Assembly (NCBI GenBank): GCA_029821875.1
Contig: JALGXW010000023.1
Span: forward strand, 1-55,676
DNA from: Candidatus Hebobacterum abditum
GTDB lineage: Bacteria; Armatimonadota; Hebobacteria; Hebobacterales; Hebobacteraceae
DNA: 55,676 bases
Direction: 5' to 3'
The first letter of the stretch is position 1, and the number at the start of each line of letters is the position of its first letter. Shown here piece by piece: positions 18,660-32,059 of the stretch. The position numbers and the translations under genes were made by a program. The notes under the pieces were generated by a model. The model saw nothing but the letters and a program-made list of their open reading frames with translations. It did no database searches and had not been told where the DNA came from.

Positions 18660-18758
18660 GACCGTGGGGCGTTGCTAGGGGGTCGTGAGACCAGCCTGAG
18701 GGTCTCCTGAGTCTGCTCCGCTTCCGTCAAGCTGTCCTATCGTCTGAGACCGTTTGTG

Positions 18759-18855
18759 GTGGTCACCTCGCCGTGGAACCGTCCCAGCCTTGCCCTGACG
18801 CGTCCTCTGCTGTATCGTGGGCATTCCATCACGCTGGATGGTGAACCCGCGTGTG
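18759..18855 (+). repeat. Intergenic repeat B, copy B1
   Basis: This copy reads GTGGTCACCTCGCCGTGGAA, CCG, then a CAGCCTTGCCC block, TATCGTGGGCATTCCAT and a stem CCATC/GATGG before GAACCCGCGT. The same blocks occur in the same order at 33235, and the first half at 34793. Confidence 0.8.
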
Positions 18856-18895
18856 GGTGTCGACCGCTCATGAGGCCGCCGCGACGGGGTCATCG

Positions 18896-18945
18896 GGGCC
18901 CAGAACTCGCGTTTCGACGCGACAAACGCCCGCGTGATGGACTGG
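18896..18945 (+). repeat. Intergenic repeat A, copy A3 (UUCG hairpin, joined to B1)
   Basis: GGGGCCCAGAACTCGCGTTT leads into the perfect hairpin CGCGT-TTCG-ACGCG (18908-18921), followed by ACAAACGCC. The hairpin is identical to that of A2. Here A starts about 40 bp after B1, giving a B-A composite also seen at 34.8 kb. Confidence 0.75.
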
Positions 18946-19162
18946 TCGTCTGTCGCTACGACCACCTTTGTCTGTCCAGGGTCCGTGAGATAGCCGTGTG
19001 GGCCCCTGACAAGCGGATGGTCTTCTGAACACCGCGGGGCGAGAGTGCCTCGAGATGGGCGGCACGAGCATCCTGGGAGCCAGATGAGTTTCTGGACAGC
19101 ACGGGCTATCTTGGATGGCCCGCCAGACCTGTCTCATCGCTGTCCGACATGCACACTACGGC

Positions 19163-21346
19163 CTACGGTCGGACACAACGGTCACCGAAGACTCTCTTGT
19201 GGTAGCCGGTCCCTGGCGATCCTACGAAGACCACGCTGGGATTTTGAGTGTCGACTGCGACGGGGATTGCGAAGGGCCACGCCAATCCCTCGTTGACCTG
19301 AGTCCAGCTCTTGCCACCGTCCGTGCTGCGGATCACCCCGTGAGAGCCTTCAGGGTCACCACCAGATGTCATGACTGCAGAGGACGTCGCGTAGAGGATG
19401 TCTGGGTTCCTTGGATCGACCGCCACACACCGCATGTAGTCGTCGGTCCAGAGCTTGTCCCATGTATCCCCACTGTCCTTGCTGCGGTACAGACCCTTGC
19501 CCTTACCCTTGACAGCAACGTAGACCCATCCTGAGTTCGATGGATCAGGCCGGATGTCATATACGCCTTCGTATCCACTACTCCAGAAGCGCTCTATGGA
19601 TCCCCCCACCATCTCGGCAGTCCCGATGCGCTGCCACGTCCCGAGTGTGCCCCCCTCCAGCGACCGCCAGAGGCCCCCCTCGCCACCCGCGTAGACCAGC
19701 TTGCCGTTGAGCTGATCGACTGCCGTGAATCGGCAGGCGGCATCTGCCAGGACCCGAGACCACTGCTGCCCGTCGTCGGTGCTCCTGTACACATCACCAT
19801 CGCAGGTGACGAACAGTGTCCGCTCATCCTCATGACTCGCGCGATCCAGCGAGAGCCCCGAGATGTACCCCCTCGGCATTCCGTGGTTCGCGTACTCCCA
19901 ACTCCCAATCGCGCCGCCGCCCCGGCTTCTCAATAGGGTGGACTCGCTCATGGGCTCCGCCATCGTCGCCCAGACCACTCCAGGTCGTGTGGGGTCAGCG
20001 AGGACCGTACTCGTGTTGCCGCCTCGGCCCTTCCAGTCATGGGTGTAGTCCTCGTGGTTGCACGATTGCCAACTCACGCCGCGGTCAGTGCTCCGCCACA
20101 AGCCCAAGTCGAAGAAGCTGGCGTAGATCTCGTCTGGGCTGGCTTCGCTGATCGCCAGGGAGATCACGCACGTGTTGCTGATACCTCGCGTGCGCCACCA
20201 GCCAGATCTGACTTCATGGGTGAACAGATTCTGGAACCGGGTCCCGCCGTCGACCGAGCCGAAGACGAATTGCCCGTCTACCCAGAAGATCGCATCTGGA
20301 TCAGATAGGTCCTGCCCCAGGGTCTTGGCAACGGCGCTCGCCTTCTCGTAGACCCACCCGCGGACCTGCCATCCGGGGTCCCAGTCCGATGGCGATGATT
20401 TCCTTCGCCAGCTTCCCCCTCCATCGACTGACTCCCAAACGCCACTCTCTGGATCCTGAGCATCCCGACCCACGTCGACAACTCGTACTACCTCCGGCTG
20501 ATCCTCTTTCAGTAGAACGGCACCGGTATGGTCCGCCTTCTTCTCCCAGGTCTGGCCCTCATCCACGCTCTTGTATAGGCAGCCGGCCCACTGCCATCCG
20601 GGAAGGTCGACATGCGTCGTCACATACATCACCCGAGGATCGCTGGGGTCCAACGCCATATCAAGTATCTCCCCACACCCTTCAGCAAGTCGGCTCCAGT
20701 TCACGCCACCATCGGTGCTGCGGTACAAGGCACCCGGGCTCTCGGCAAACCAGGTCTTGCCAGCAACGAGGTAGACGGTCTCGGCGTCCGTGGGGTGTAC
20801 GACCAACTTGACTATCCGCATCTTCTCAGACGGGGACGCGGAGAACACACGGCGCCACGTCAGGCCCCGGTCCGCCGTCCTGTAGACCTGCCCCTGTGTC
20901 GAATCGTGCTTGGGATGCCGGGATGCGTAGGCGACGTGGGGGTCACTCGGTGCGATGGCTATGTCCGTGATGTACCCTGACGGGATGACCTGCTGAAACT
21001 CCTCGCCGGCATTCGCGCTTCGGAACAGGCCCCTCGCAGTGCCCACGTAGATGATGTTCGGAGCCACCTGGTCGAATCCTACCGCGGAGGCATGGGTACT
21101 GGTGAGGCCGTGGTAGTATCCGATGACGTCCCAGGATTTCCCACGATCCACGCTGCGGTATACGCCACTGAGATCACTGCATGCGATGATGGTGCCCGAA
21201 GGACCGGCGCCGATGCAGCTGAAAGCGCCGCCTCCCCCAGGCTCTGTGTTCATCCAGGTGTGCGTCGGCATGACTTCGGCGTGGAGCGACACGCCGGCCA
21301 GCAGCAGCACAGCGCTTAGGGTCAGCACGCGTCGCGTGTGTGCCAC
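19163..21346 (-). CDS. Exported BNR/Asp-box propeller protein, GH74-like
   Basis: A 727-residue secreted protein when started at the GTG at 21346 (GGGAG six bases upstream). This gives a signal peptide (RRVLTLSAVLLLAGVSLHA, cut near 23). About ten Asp-box motifs S-x-D-x-G-x-x-W are spread along it (SVDRGKSW, TADRGLTW, STDGGVNW, SVDEGQTW, STDGGKSW and others), the pattern of tandem seven-bladed propellers in GH74 xyloglucanases and sialidase-like proteins. CSDLSGVYRS (D58) resembles the GH74 TD-x-GG-x-YR segment that holds a catalytic Asp. I could not place the second catalytic Asp with confidence, so this may be a binding rather than a cutting protein. Confidence 0.75.
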   Translation of the reverse strand: MAHTRRVLTLSAVLLLAGVSLHAEVMPTHTWMNTEPGGGGAFSCIGAGPSGTIIACSDLSGVYRSVDRGKSWDVIGYYHGLTSTHASAVGFDQVAPNIIYVGTARGLFRSANAGEEFQQVIPSGYITDIAIAPSDPHVAYASRHPKHDSTQGQVYRTADRGLTWRRVFSASPSEKMRIVKLVVHPTDAETVYLVAGKTWFAESPGALYRSTDGGVNWSRLAEGCGEILDMALDPSDPRVMYVTTHVDLPGWQWAGCLYKSVDEGQTWEKKADHTGAVLLKEDQPEVVRVVDVGRDAQDPESGVWESVDGGGSWRRKSSPSDWDPGWQVRGWVYEKASAVAKTLGQDLSDPDAIFWVDGQFVFGSVDGGTRFQNLFTHEVRSGWWRTRGISNTCVISLAISEASPDEIYASFFDLGLWRSTDRGVSWQSCNHEDYTHDWKGRGGNTSTVLADPTRPGVVWATMAEPMSESTLLRSRGGGAIGSWEYANHGMPRGYISGLSLDRASHEDERTLFVTCDGDVYRSTDDGQQWSRVLADAACRFTAVDQLNGKLVYAGGEGGLWRSLEGGTLGTWQRIGTAEMVGGSIERFWSSGYEGVYDIRPDPSNSGWVYVAVKGKGKGLYRSKDSGDTWDKLWTDDYMRCVAVDPRNPDILYATSSAVMTSGGDPEGSHGVIRSTDGGKSWTQVNEGLAWPFAIPVAVDTQNPSVVFVGSPGTGYHKRVFGDRCVRP

Positions 21347-21791
21347 CGCTGTCTCCCTACGATCGATGCCTTGGGCAGCCCTACGCCTTGCCAGGATCGG
21401 AGGGCATGACAAAGCCATTTCGGCATGGCGGTCCTGCTCCCTCTGTGGTGGAAGCGCCGTTGCGCCCATATGAAGCGGTCAAGTTGGCGTGATACCGCTC
21501 CGCGTCTCCCCCGAAGAGTCCCTATGAGCCAGTGCGAGCGCTGACTCCCCTAGAGGTGACACCGCCGGTCGCTGTTGGGCGTGCGTGAGACCGATGCAGA
21601 GGGCGTTCCGTCTGGGCCCGTAACGGGTGTTTCGGCGCCACAAACAGCTGTGTGATGTGCGGCGCGCGTCTGCCTTCTCTCGGCTCCGCGGTGGCTCATC
21701 TCCGCGCAAGAGGAACGCCCTGCACACAGCCGGGGAGGTCTCACGCGCGCTCGACGAGTACAGGTGGGAGCATCGGTGCCGTGCTGGCGCG
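21347..21791. other. Intergenic region with repeat A4
   Basis: A 445-bp gap between two minus-strand genes. Most of 21541-21720 is repeat A4. The upstream in-frame extension of the BNR gene lies in the rest and is probably untranslated. Confidence 0.55.
21541..21720 (+). repeat. Intergenic repeat A, copy A4 (hairpin with changed pairs)
   Basis: This is the fullest copy: CTGACTCCCCT block, CGTGAGACCG (21583-21592), CAGAGGGCGTTCCGTCTG, the hairpin GGTGT-TTCG-GCGCC (21626-21639), CACAAACAGCTGTGTG, then CTCGGCTCCGCGGTGGCTCA and CGCGCAAGAGG. Relative to A2/A3 the stem bases differ on both sides, yet all five pairs stay possible as G-C or G-U in plus-strand RNA. Confidence 0.75.
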
Positions 21792-23108
21792 TCAGGTCCT
21801 CAGGAACTCCATCAGCGACAGCGATTGCTCCACCAGCACCAGGCCCGCATCGTCCGCGAGGTGGGCGGCGACTTCGGCCTCGTACCCACCCTCCTCAAAG
21901 GCTTCGGGGACCGGCACGTACCCGATCGAGCCGTTGGCGTAGCCGATGGTGTAGGTGGGGCCCAGAGGTGCGCGCTGCTTGACCTCTTGGCCGAACTCGC
22001 AGAATACCTCGCCGGGCCAGGCGACGAAGCTAACTGGGCCCACGGTTAGGGCCTGGATCTCACACTCCACTGGGGCCTCCCCTTGCGCCGTCAAGTGCTC
22101 CACGCGCTTCTGGGCGCGCTCCACGCTCGGCGGGTCGTACCAGGTCAAGTAGGGGCTGCATTCCGGCACCGGACGACCCGTCACGCCCTGCGCACGCTCC
22201 AGCGCCGCCTCGGCGTTCTTGAGCGCACGGGCGCGGTTGGTGGGAAGCGAGATGCGGCGGCTGGTCGATTTGACCTCCGCGGCCTCGCCCGGTACCGCCT
22301 TCTGCCAGGTGAGCACGGCCTCGCGTGCGAGCGCTTCGCCGGCGTGTGCGGCGATTGCGAAGCCCCCGCCGCTCATCAGTCCATGGTCTACCGCCGCCTC
22401 CCGCGGGTTGACGTTGCCGCAGGCGCCCTGGAAGAAGATCCCCATAGCGCCAGGCAGACTCTCTTCGATCGCGTGCATGGCGAATCCGGGGTAGTCAGCG
22501 CTGATCAGGTAGTTGTCCGCCATCAGACAGACAGCGTGGCAAGCGTAATTCACCATCGCAGCCAGAGGAGTGCCGTCAGTGCGCTCGACGCGTACCACAC
22601 CGACCTCGGGATCGAAGCGGCCGAAGTGGCTGCGCCCCAGGATGACGTTGCCCTCCGGCGTCACCTCGCGGCGGTTGATGCCAATTGCAGACCAGCCGCT
22701 CGCGACTCCGACGCGCACCGGCGCGAGCGACCCGGCCGCCTCGGCGACCGCGCTCGCCAGCTTCTCCGGGAGGGCAGCCCAGTAGGCTTCTTCCAGTTCG
22801 GCGAATCGGTCCTCATCATAGAATGCGGGGCCGGAGTGAGTGTGCGAGCCCGAGATCATGACCGCTTCGGGCACCAGGCCGGCGGAGGTAGCCACCTGCT
22901 CGCGGACGGCGGCCACGCTCTTCTCGGAGATGCCGATGAGGTCCATTCCTACCATGGCCACGCGGCTGTGTCCATTGTCGAACACGATGGCCTTCGCCCA
23001 TAGTGGGTCGTGCACGGCCAGCGCCGGGAAGACTCGTCCCGCGAAGCCGGCCATGCGCGCGCCAACCGGGGGCGTCACATCTACCTTTGCCACTCCTGCC
23101 TTCAGCAC
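21792..23108 (-). CDS. Neutral/alkaline ceramidase-like N-terminal domain protein (paralogue 2)
   Basis: A 438-residue protein, the same length as the paralogue at 14194. The start is set at a GTG (23108) because GGAGG lies six bases upstream and the product then aligns end to end with paralogue 1 (LKAGVAKVDVTPPVGARM). Kept motifs are GSHTHSGP, NYACHAVCL and ISADYPG. The ceramidase nucleophile motif reads GNVNPR, so Ser is Asn. Only the domain core is present. It sits 122 bp after the GH1 gene on the same strand. Most likely a hydrolase of an unknown amide or ester on a sugar or lipid; ceramide cleavage is unlikely. Confidence 0.78.
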   Translation of the reverse strand: MLKAGVAKVDVTPPVGARMAGFAGRVFPALAVHDPLWAKAIVFDNGHSRVAMVGMDLIGISEKSVAAVREQVATSAGLVPEAVMISGSHTHSGPAFYDEDRFAELEEAYWAALPEKLASAVAEAAGSLAPVRVGVASGWSAIGINRREVTPEGNVILGRSHFGRFDPEVGVVRVERTDGTPLAAMVNYACHAVCLMADNYLISADYPGFAMHAIEESLPGAMGIFFQGACGNVNPREAAVDHGLMSGGGFAIAAHAGEALAREAVLTWQKAVPGEAAEVKSTSRRISLPTNRARALKNAEAALERAQGVTGRPVPECSPYLTWYDPPSVERAQKRVEHLTAQGEAPVECEIQALTVGPVSFVAWPGEVFCEFGQEVKQRAPLGPTYTIGYANGSIGYVPVPEAFEEGGYEAEVAAHLADDAGLVLVEQSLSLMEFLRT

Positions 23109-23230
23109 GTCACTCCTCCCCATTGGGCTCAGCACGGACCACCGCTAGCAGCGCCAAGCGCCCTATGCTGCACCAACGTACGTGTGCGGGGGACTCTCGC
23201 GAGAGGAGCGCGTTCCCCGGGTGCCAGAGG

Positions 23231-28190
<4,960 letters not shown>

Positions 28191-28294
28191 GGTAGACCCT
28201 TCCCTTCGGCCGACCCGGTGCCGCTCAACGCCGACCACGCGATCATCCCAGGCGAGGCTGACAAGCGTGATGCGCCGTGGCGGCGCACGCAGCG

Positions 28295-29248
28295 TCACAG
28301 CCGCCTGCTCATCTCCACCTGCGTCCGGATGACGCGATAGCCGACGCGCTCGTAGTAGCGGCGTTGGCGTTCGCCGGTCTGCGCGAACCAGCCGAAGCGA
28401 AGACCTTCCTCTGCCATCCCCTCCAGCAGGTGGTAGAGCATCAGAGTCCCGATCCCTTTCCCGCGAAACTCGGCCCTCACGCCGAAGGGGCCAGTCCGCT
28501 CGGCGTGGTGCCCGTAGCGCCGTTGGCAGTAGCCGATCACCTCGGCCCCCCGCCGCGCGATCACCATCTCGCGGTGGTCGTCACCGCGCCGTAGCTTCTC
28601 TATCAACAACGAGAGCCAGGTGGGGAAGCACTCCTCTAGGAACGCGAGCGTGGGCAGGAGGTAGTCCCGGCTGAAACACTCTACGACAATGCCTTCTCGG
28701 ACGAGCGCTTGCTCAGACTCCGTGGCCTCCGGCGGCCTGCGGAAGCCATGGAGGTCGATCCCCATGCCGAAGCTCTGACCGTCGACCTCGAAACCATGGC
28801 GCACAAAGAACTCCTGCGCGTCCGGATAGGCTTCCGTATCGACGCCGCTCAGCACGTAGTTGGGCGCGTAGTTGCCGAGGACGACTCTCTTCGCGCCCCG
28901 TGCCTCGAGGAATCCGAGCGCCTCTTGCAGGAGAGCACTCCCGATACCGTGACGGCGGTGGGCCTCTTCCACGAAGAGCGCGAACACCCATCCTACCTCT
29001 CGGTCGCTCTCGAATTCGGACTCGAACCCCCACGGCAGCGGGGTCTGCCGTGTCAGGGCATACGCGAACCCAACCATATTGCTGTCCAGTTCGGCGACGC
29101 GGCAGCCGGCGGGGTCGAAGTTCGGGTCGAGCAGAACCTTCTCCTCGAAGATCTCCCGCGTGATCGGGTCGACGGCGAGGCAGCGGTTCCACAGAGCAAC
29201 GACTTCTGGCATATCGAAGGGATCATATGCCCGGATTCGCAGGTCCAT
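28295..29248 (-). CDS. GNAT acetyltransferase with two GNAT domains
   Basis: A 317-residue protein. The first GNAT domain (about 1-165) contains VGWVFALFVEEAHRRHGIGSA, with the acetyl-CoA motif RRHGIGSALL. The second (about 170-317) has FGVRAEFRGKGIGTLML with RGKGIG. Domain two is complete, so either half could be the active one. The family moves an acetyl group from acetyl-CoA to an amine. The start at 29248 has GGGGAG seven bases upstream, only 14 bp after the PIG-L stop, so the two are almost certainly co-transcribed. A deacetylase beside an acetyltransferase suggests that amino-sugar acetyl groups are handled here. The substrate is unknown. Confidence 0.82.
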   Translation of the reverse strand: MDLRIRAYDPFDMPEVVALWNRCLAVDPITREIFEEKVLLDPNFDPAGCRVAELDSNMVGFAYALTRQTPLPWGFESEFESDREVGWVFALFVEEAHRRHGIGSALLQEALGFLEARGAKRVVLGNYAPNYVLSGVDTEAYPDAQEFFVRHGFEVDGQSFGMGIDLHGFRRPPEATESEQALVREGIVVECFSRDYLLPTLAFLEECFPTWLSLLIEKLRRGDDHREMVIARRGAEVIGYCQRRYGHHAERTGPFGVRAEFRGKGIGTLMLYHLLEGMAEEGLRFGWFAQTGERQRRYYERVGYRVIRTQVEMSRRL

Positions 29249-29262
29249 GGGCCCTCTCCCCA

Positions 29263-29967
29263 TCAGTCCAGGTAGGCCTGCGCCGTCTTCCACACCTCCA
29301 CGGAGCGCATCAGCGCGGCGGCGCGCCCGCAGCGCGCTTCCGCGCCCCGGATGGAGGCAAGGGATTCGTAGTACCGACGATAGGGGAAGGAGACCACCTC
29401 GCCGCGGAAGAGGGCGTACTTGCTGGCGGCTTCCAGCCACCTGTCATAGCTCTCCGATATGTCGATGTAGAGCTCTGGCCGGAAGTCCTGGGGGTCCTCC
29501 CAGTTCTCCGGGAAGAGGACCTGGCTGACGTTATGGGGAGGAAGAGCACGGCGACAGGAGGTCGATCGTGCGAGCGCTATGCCGCTTATCACCAGATGAT
29601 GAGAGAGCACGTGGTCGCGGTGGAAGCTGCCTCGCCAGTGGGTGAGCACGATACGAGGTCGCAGCTCTCGCATGAGGTCGCACACCTCCAGCTCTGCCTC
29701 GGGAGTGGCCGGAAGCGCAGCGTCGACATGGGAGAGCCAGCGCACTTCCGCTCCCAGTGCGTCTGCGGCCTGCCGGCACTCCACCTTCTTCTGCTCGGCA
29801 TAGTCGGCCAGCGACATCTCCGGGTGGCCGGCTTCGCCCAGCGTGAGGTGTACGATCGCCACCCGGTCTCCGCGCTGCGCGTGCTTGGCTAGCACCCCGC
29901 CGCAGGAGAACTCCACGTCGGCCGCATGCGCGCCGAAGGCCACAATGTCGCATGGCCTCTCTGTCAT
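29263..29967 (-). CDS. PIG-L/LmbE-type deacetylase lacking the usual catalytic Asp
   Basis: A 234-residue protein of the PIG-L family, which removes acetyl groups from N-acetylglucosamine-type substrates using zinc. The distal zinc motif is intact: SFHRDHVLSHH (H116, D118, H119). The first motif, normally AHPDD, reads AHAAD (H14, A15, A16, D17). The zinc-binding His and second Asp stay, but the first Asp, the general base in MshB-like enzymes, is Ala. AGGAG lies six bases before the ATG. It heads the longest minus-strand run and diverges from the DUF4838 gene. It may be weakly active, use another base, or serve only to bind. Confidence 0.82.
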   Translation of the reverse strand: MTERPCDIVAFGAHAADVEFSCGGVLAKHAQRGDRVAIVHLTLGEAGHPEMSLADYAEQKKVECRQAADALGAEVRWLSHVDAALPATPEAELEVCDLMRELRPRIVLTHWRGSFHRDHVLSHHLVISGIALARSTSCRRALPPHNVSQVLFPENWEDPQDFRPELYIDISESYDRWLEAASKYALFRGEVVSFPYRRYYESLASIRGAEARCGRAAALMRSVEVWKTAQAYLD

Positions 29968-30104
29968 CCTTGTCTCCTAGGACGTCGGCAATCCGCCGCG
30001 TAATTCGGTTCCCGGCCGGCGTGTCCTCCCTCCTGGCAGGGGGGAGCGTGGGTGCCGATGTTGAAGAGACCGGCGACAGCTAGAGAGTGCGAGGAGAAGC
30101 GCCC

Positions 30105-31805
30105 ATGGGGAAGTGCGTGGTACGGATAGCTGGGCAGCCGGTACGCGCGGCGACGCACGCCATCGCGATCCCGCAGGTGTCGACACCACAGGAGCGGCAC
30201 GCGGCGGCCGAGCTATGTGCGCACCTTGCGCAGATCACCGGAGAGACGCTTCCGGTCTGTGCGGAGCGAGAGGTCGCAGACCGGGTGCCAATCGTGGTGG
30301 GGAAGTGCGATCTTCTGGCTCGGCTGGGCATCTCCGTGGACTTCGCCGCGTTGGGCGAGGAGGGTATCCACCTCCAAAGCAAGGGGCCGGCCCTCGCCCT
30401 GGCCGGCAACCGGCGAGGTGTGCTCTATGCCGTGTCCACTTTTCTGCAGGACTGCCTGGGCTGTCGCTGGCTCGCTCCTGGCTGTACCGTCCTACCCGAG
30501 TCAGAGAGCTTCGACCTCCCCGAGATAGAACGGCGCTACGTGCCGCCGCTGGAATACCGCACCACGGACTATGTCTGCGCGCGCGATGCTGACTGGGCCG
30601 TCCGCAACAAGCTGAACGGGCAGTGGTCTGAGGTTGACGAAGCCCGCGGCGGCACGGTGCTCTACCGTGGGTTCGTGCATACGTTCAACGCGCTGGTGCC
30701 ACCGGGAGACCACTTCGCCGCGCACGCCGAGTACTACTCGGAGGTCAAGGGAAAGCGAGTGGGCCCGGACCGGTCACAGCTCTGTCTCACCAATCCGGAG
30801 GTGCTGCGGATCGCGCTCGCGACACTGCACGAGTGGATTCGCGAGTGGCCCGAGGCCGACATCTTCTCCGTCTCCCAGAACGACTGGTACAGCTTCTGCG
30901 AGTGTGCGCGCTGCAGCGCGCTGGCCGAGCGCGAAGGGAGCCAGATGGGCCCCATCTTGCACTTTGCCAATGCCATAGCAGAGGAGATAGCGAAGGACTA
31001 TCCGGACAAGCTGATCGACGTTCTGCCCTACCAGTACAGCCGGAAGCCGCCGATCCATGTTCGCCCCCGGCCCAATGTTGTGGTGCGGCTCTCGAACATC
31101 GAGTGCTGCTTTGCCCACCTCCTGGAGAGCGATCCCTACAATAGCTCCTTTCGGGAGGACCTCGAGGCATGGGCGAAGATGACCAACCGGCTCTGGATCT
31201 GGGACTATGTCATCAACTATGCGCACGCCATTCTCCCCTTCCCCAATCTCTACGTGCTTAAGCCCAACATCGAGTACTTCATAGCGAACTCAGTGACCGG
31301 CATCTACGAGGAGGCGAACTACTTCTCGCCGGGCGGGGAGCTGGCGGAGTTGCGCTCCTACGTGATCGCACAGACGCTGTGGGATCCGAGTTATGACACC
31401 GACCGCGCCATCAATGACTTCGTAGCCGGCTACTATGGCCCGGCCGCCACGCCCATCCGCGACTATATCGATCTGATCCACAACGAGATGGCGGCCCGGC
31501 CCGACCTGCACGTCCGTATCTACGCACCGCCGGAGATCGGATATCTGACGCCGGAGGTCCTGGCGCGATCGGCCGAGCTCTTCGATCAGGCGGAGGCGGC
31601 CGTGGCCGGCGACCCCATCTTGCAGCACCGGGTGGCCGCGGCGCGTCTCCCCGTGATGTACGGGCAGGCCATGTTGGGCAGACACACGCGTGCCTCGCGC
31701 GAGGCCTTGGTCAACAGGTTCGAGCGCATTGCGCAGGCCGAAGGCATCACTATGGTGGGGGAGTCCTACCCGCTGACGCGCTGGCTGCGTCGACAGCGGA
31801 CCTGA
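30105..31805 (+). CDS. DUF4838-domain protein, glycoside hydrolase-like
   Basis: A 566-residue protein. The first 130 residues look like the alpha/beta domain that precedes the barrel in GH20/GH67-type enzymes (HAAAELCAHLAQITGETLPV, then GNRRGVLYAVSTFLQD). The barrel part is DUF4838: FSVSQNDWYSFCECARC, VDVLPYQYSRKPP-like and IWDYVINYAH segments are typical. The C/E-rich CECARC may bind metal. No biochemical function is firmly set for the family, but its fold places it among alpha-glucuronidase or hexosaminidase relatives. There is no signal peptide. ATG 30105 has GAGGAG eight bases upstream. It probably acts on a uronic-acid or amino-sugar product. Confidence 0.75.
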   Translation: MGKCVVRIAGQPVRAATHAIAIPQVSTPQERHAAAELCAHLAQITGETLPVCAEREVADRVPIVVGKCDLLARLGISVDFAALGEEGIHLQSKGPALALAGNRRGVLYAVSTFLQDCLGCRWLAPGCTVLPESESFDLPEIERRYVPPLEYRTTDYVCARDADWAVRNKLNGQWSEVDEARGGTVLYRGFVHTFNALVPPGDHFAAHAEYYSEVKGKRVGPDRSQLCLTNPEVLRIALATLHEWIREWPEADIFSVSQNDWYSFCECARCSALAEREGSQMGPILHFANAIAEEIAKDYPDKLIDVLPYQYSRKPPIHVRPRPNVVVRLSNIECCFAHLLESDPYNSSFREDLEAWAKMTNRLWIWDYVINYAHAILPFPNLYVLKPNIEYFIANSVTGIYEEANYFSPGGELAELRSYVIAQTLWDPSYDTDRAINDFVAGYYGPAATPIRDYIDLIHNEMAARPDLHVRIYAPPEIGYLTPEVLARSAELFDQAEAAVAGDPILQHRVAAARLPVMYGQAMLGRHTRASREALVNRFERIAQAEGITMVGESYPLTRWLRRQRT

Positions 31806-32059
31806 TTGTCCCTGTCATCCGCGTGCAAAGCCGGCCGTTCTTCCTCTGCGCCATCCGGCCGGGGCTCCAAGAGTGTTCTCTCACTAAGGAACACTGGCAC
31901 GGGAAAGGGCGGCCCCATCCGTACTTCCGCAGTTGTGACACCGGGTGTCCTCGTCAACCGCCCGTGAAGCCGCCGCCGTGGGCCGGTATCGCTCCTTCTG
32001 GCCCGACCGGAGAGAGTCGGGAGTGTCCGGATTGCATTCTCGGAGAGGACAGGTCGAAG

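Larger units (their letters stand above)
18660..19162. other. Convergent intergenic region built of repeats
   Basis: This 503-bp gap holds repeat B1 followed directly by repeat A3, plus a short hairpin (18687-18692 GAGACC with 18701-18706 GGTCTC) that overlaps an A-like GTGAGACC module. Two genes end towards it, so no ordinary promoter is expected here. Confidence 0.55.

Noticed and set aside
21541-21720. Hammerhead-ribozyme-like motifs (GATGAG and GAAAC on the minus strand) in repeat A
   Set aside because: The required CTGATGA core is not conserved among copies, and the stems needed for a hammerhead do not form.
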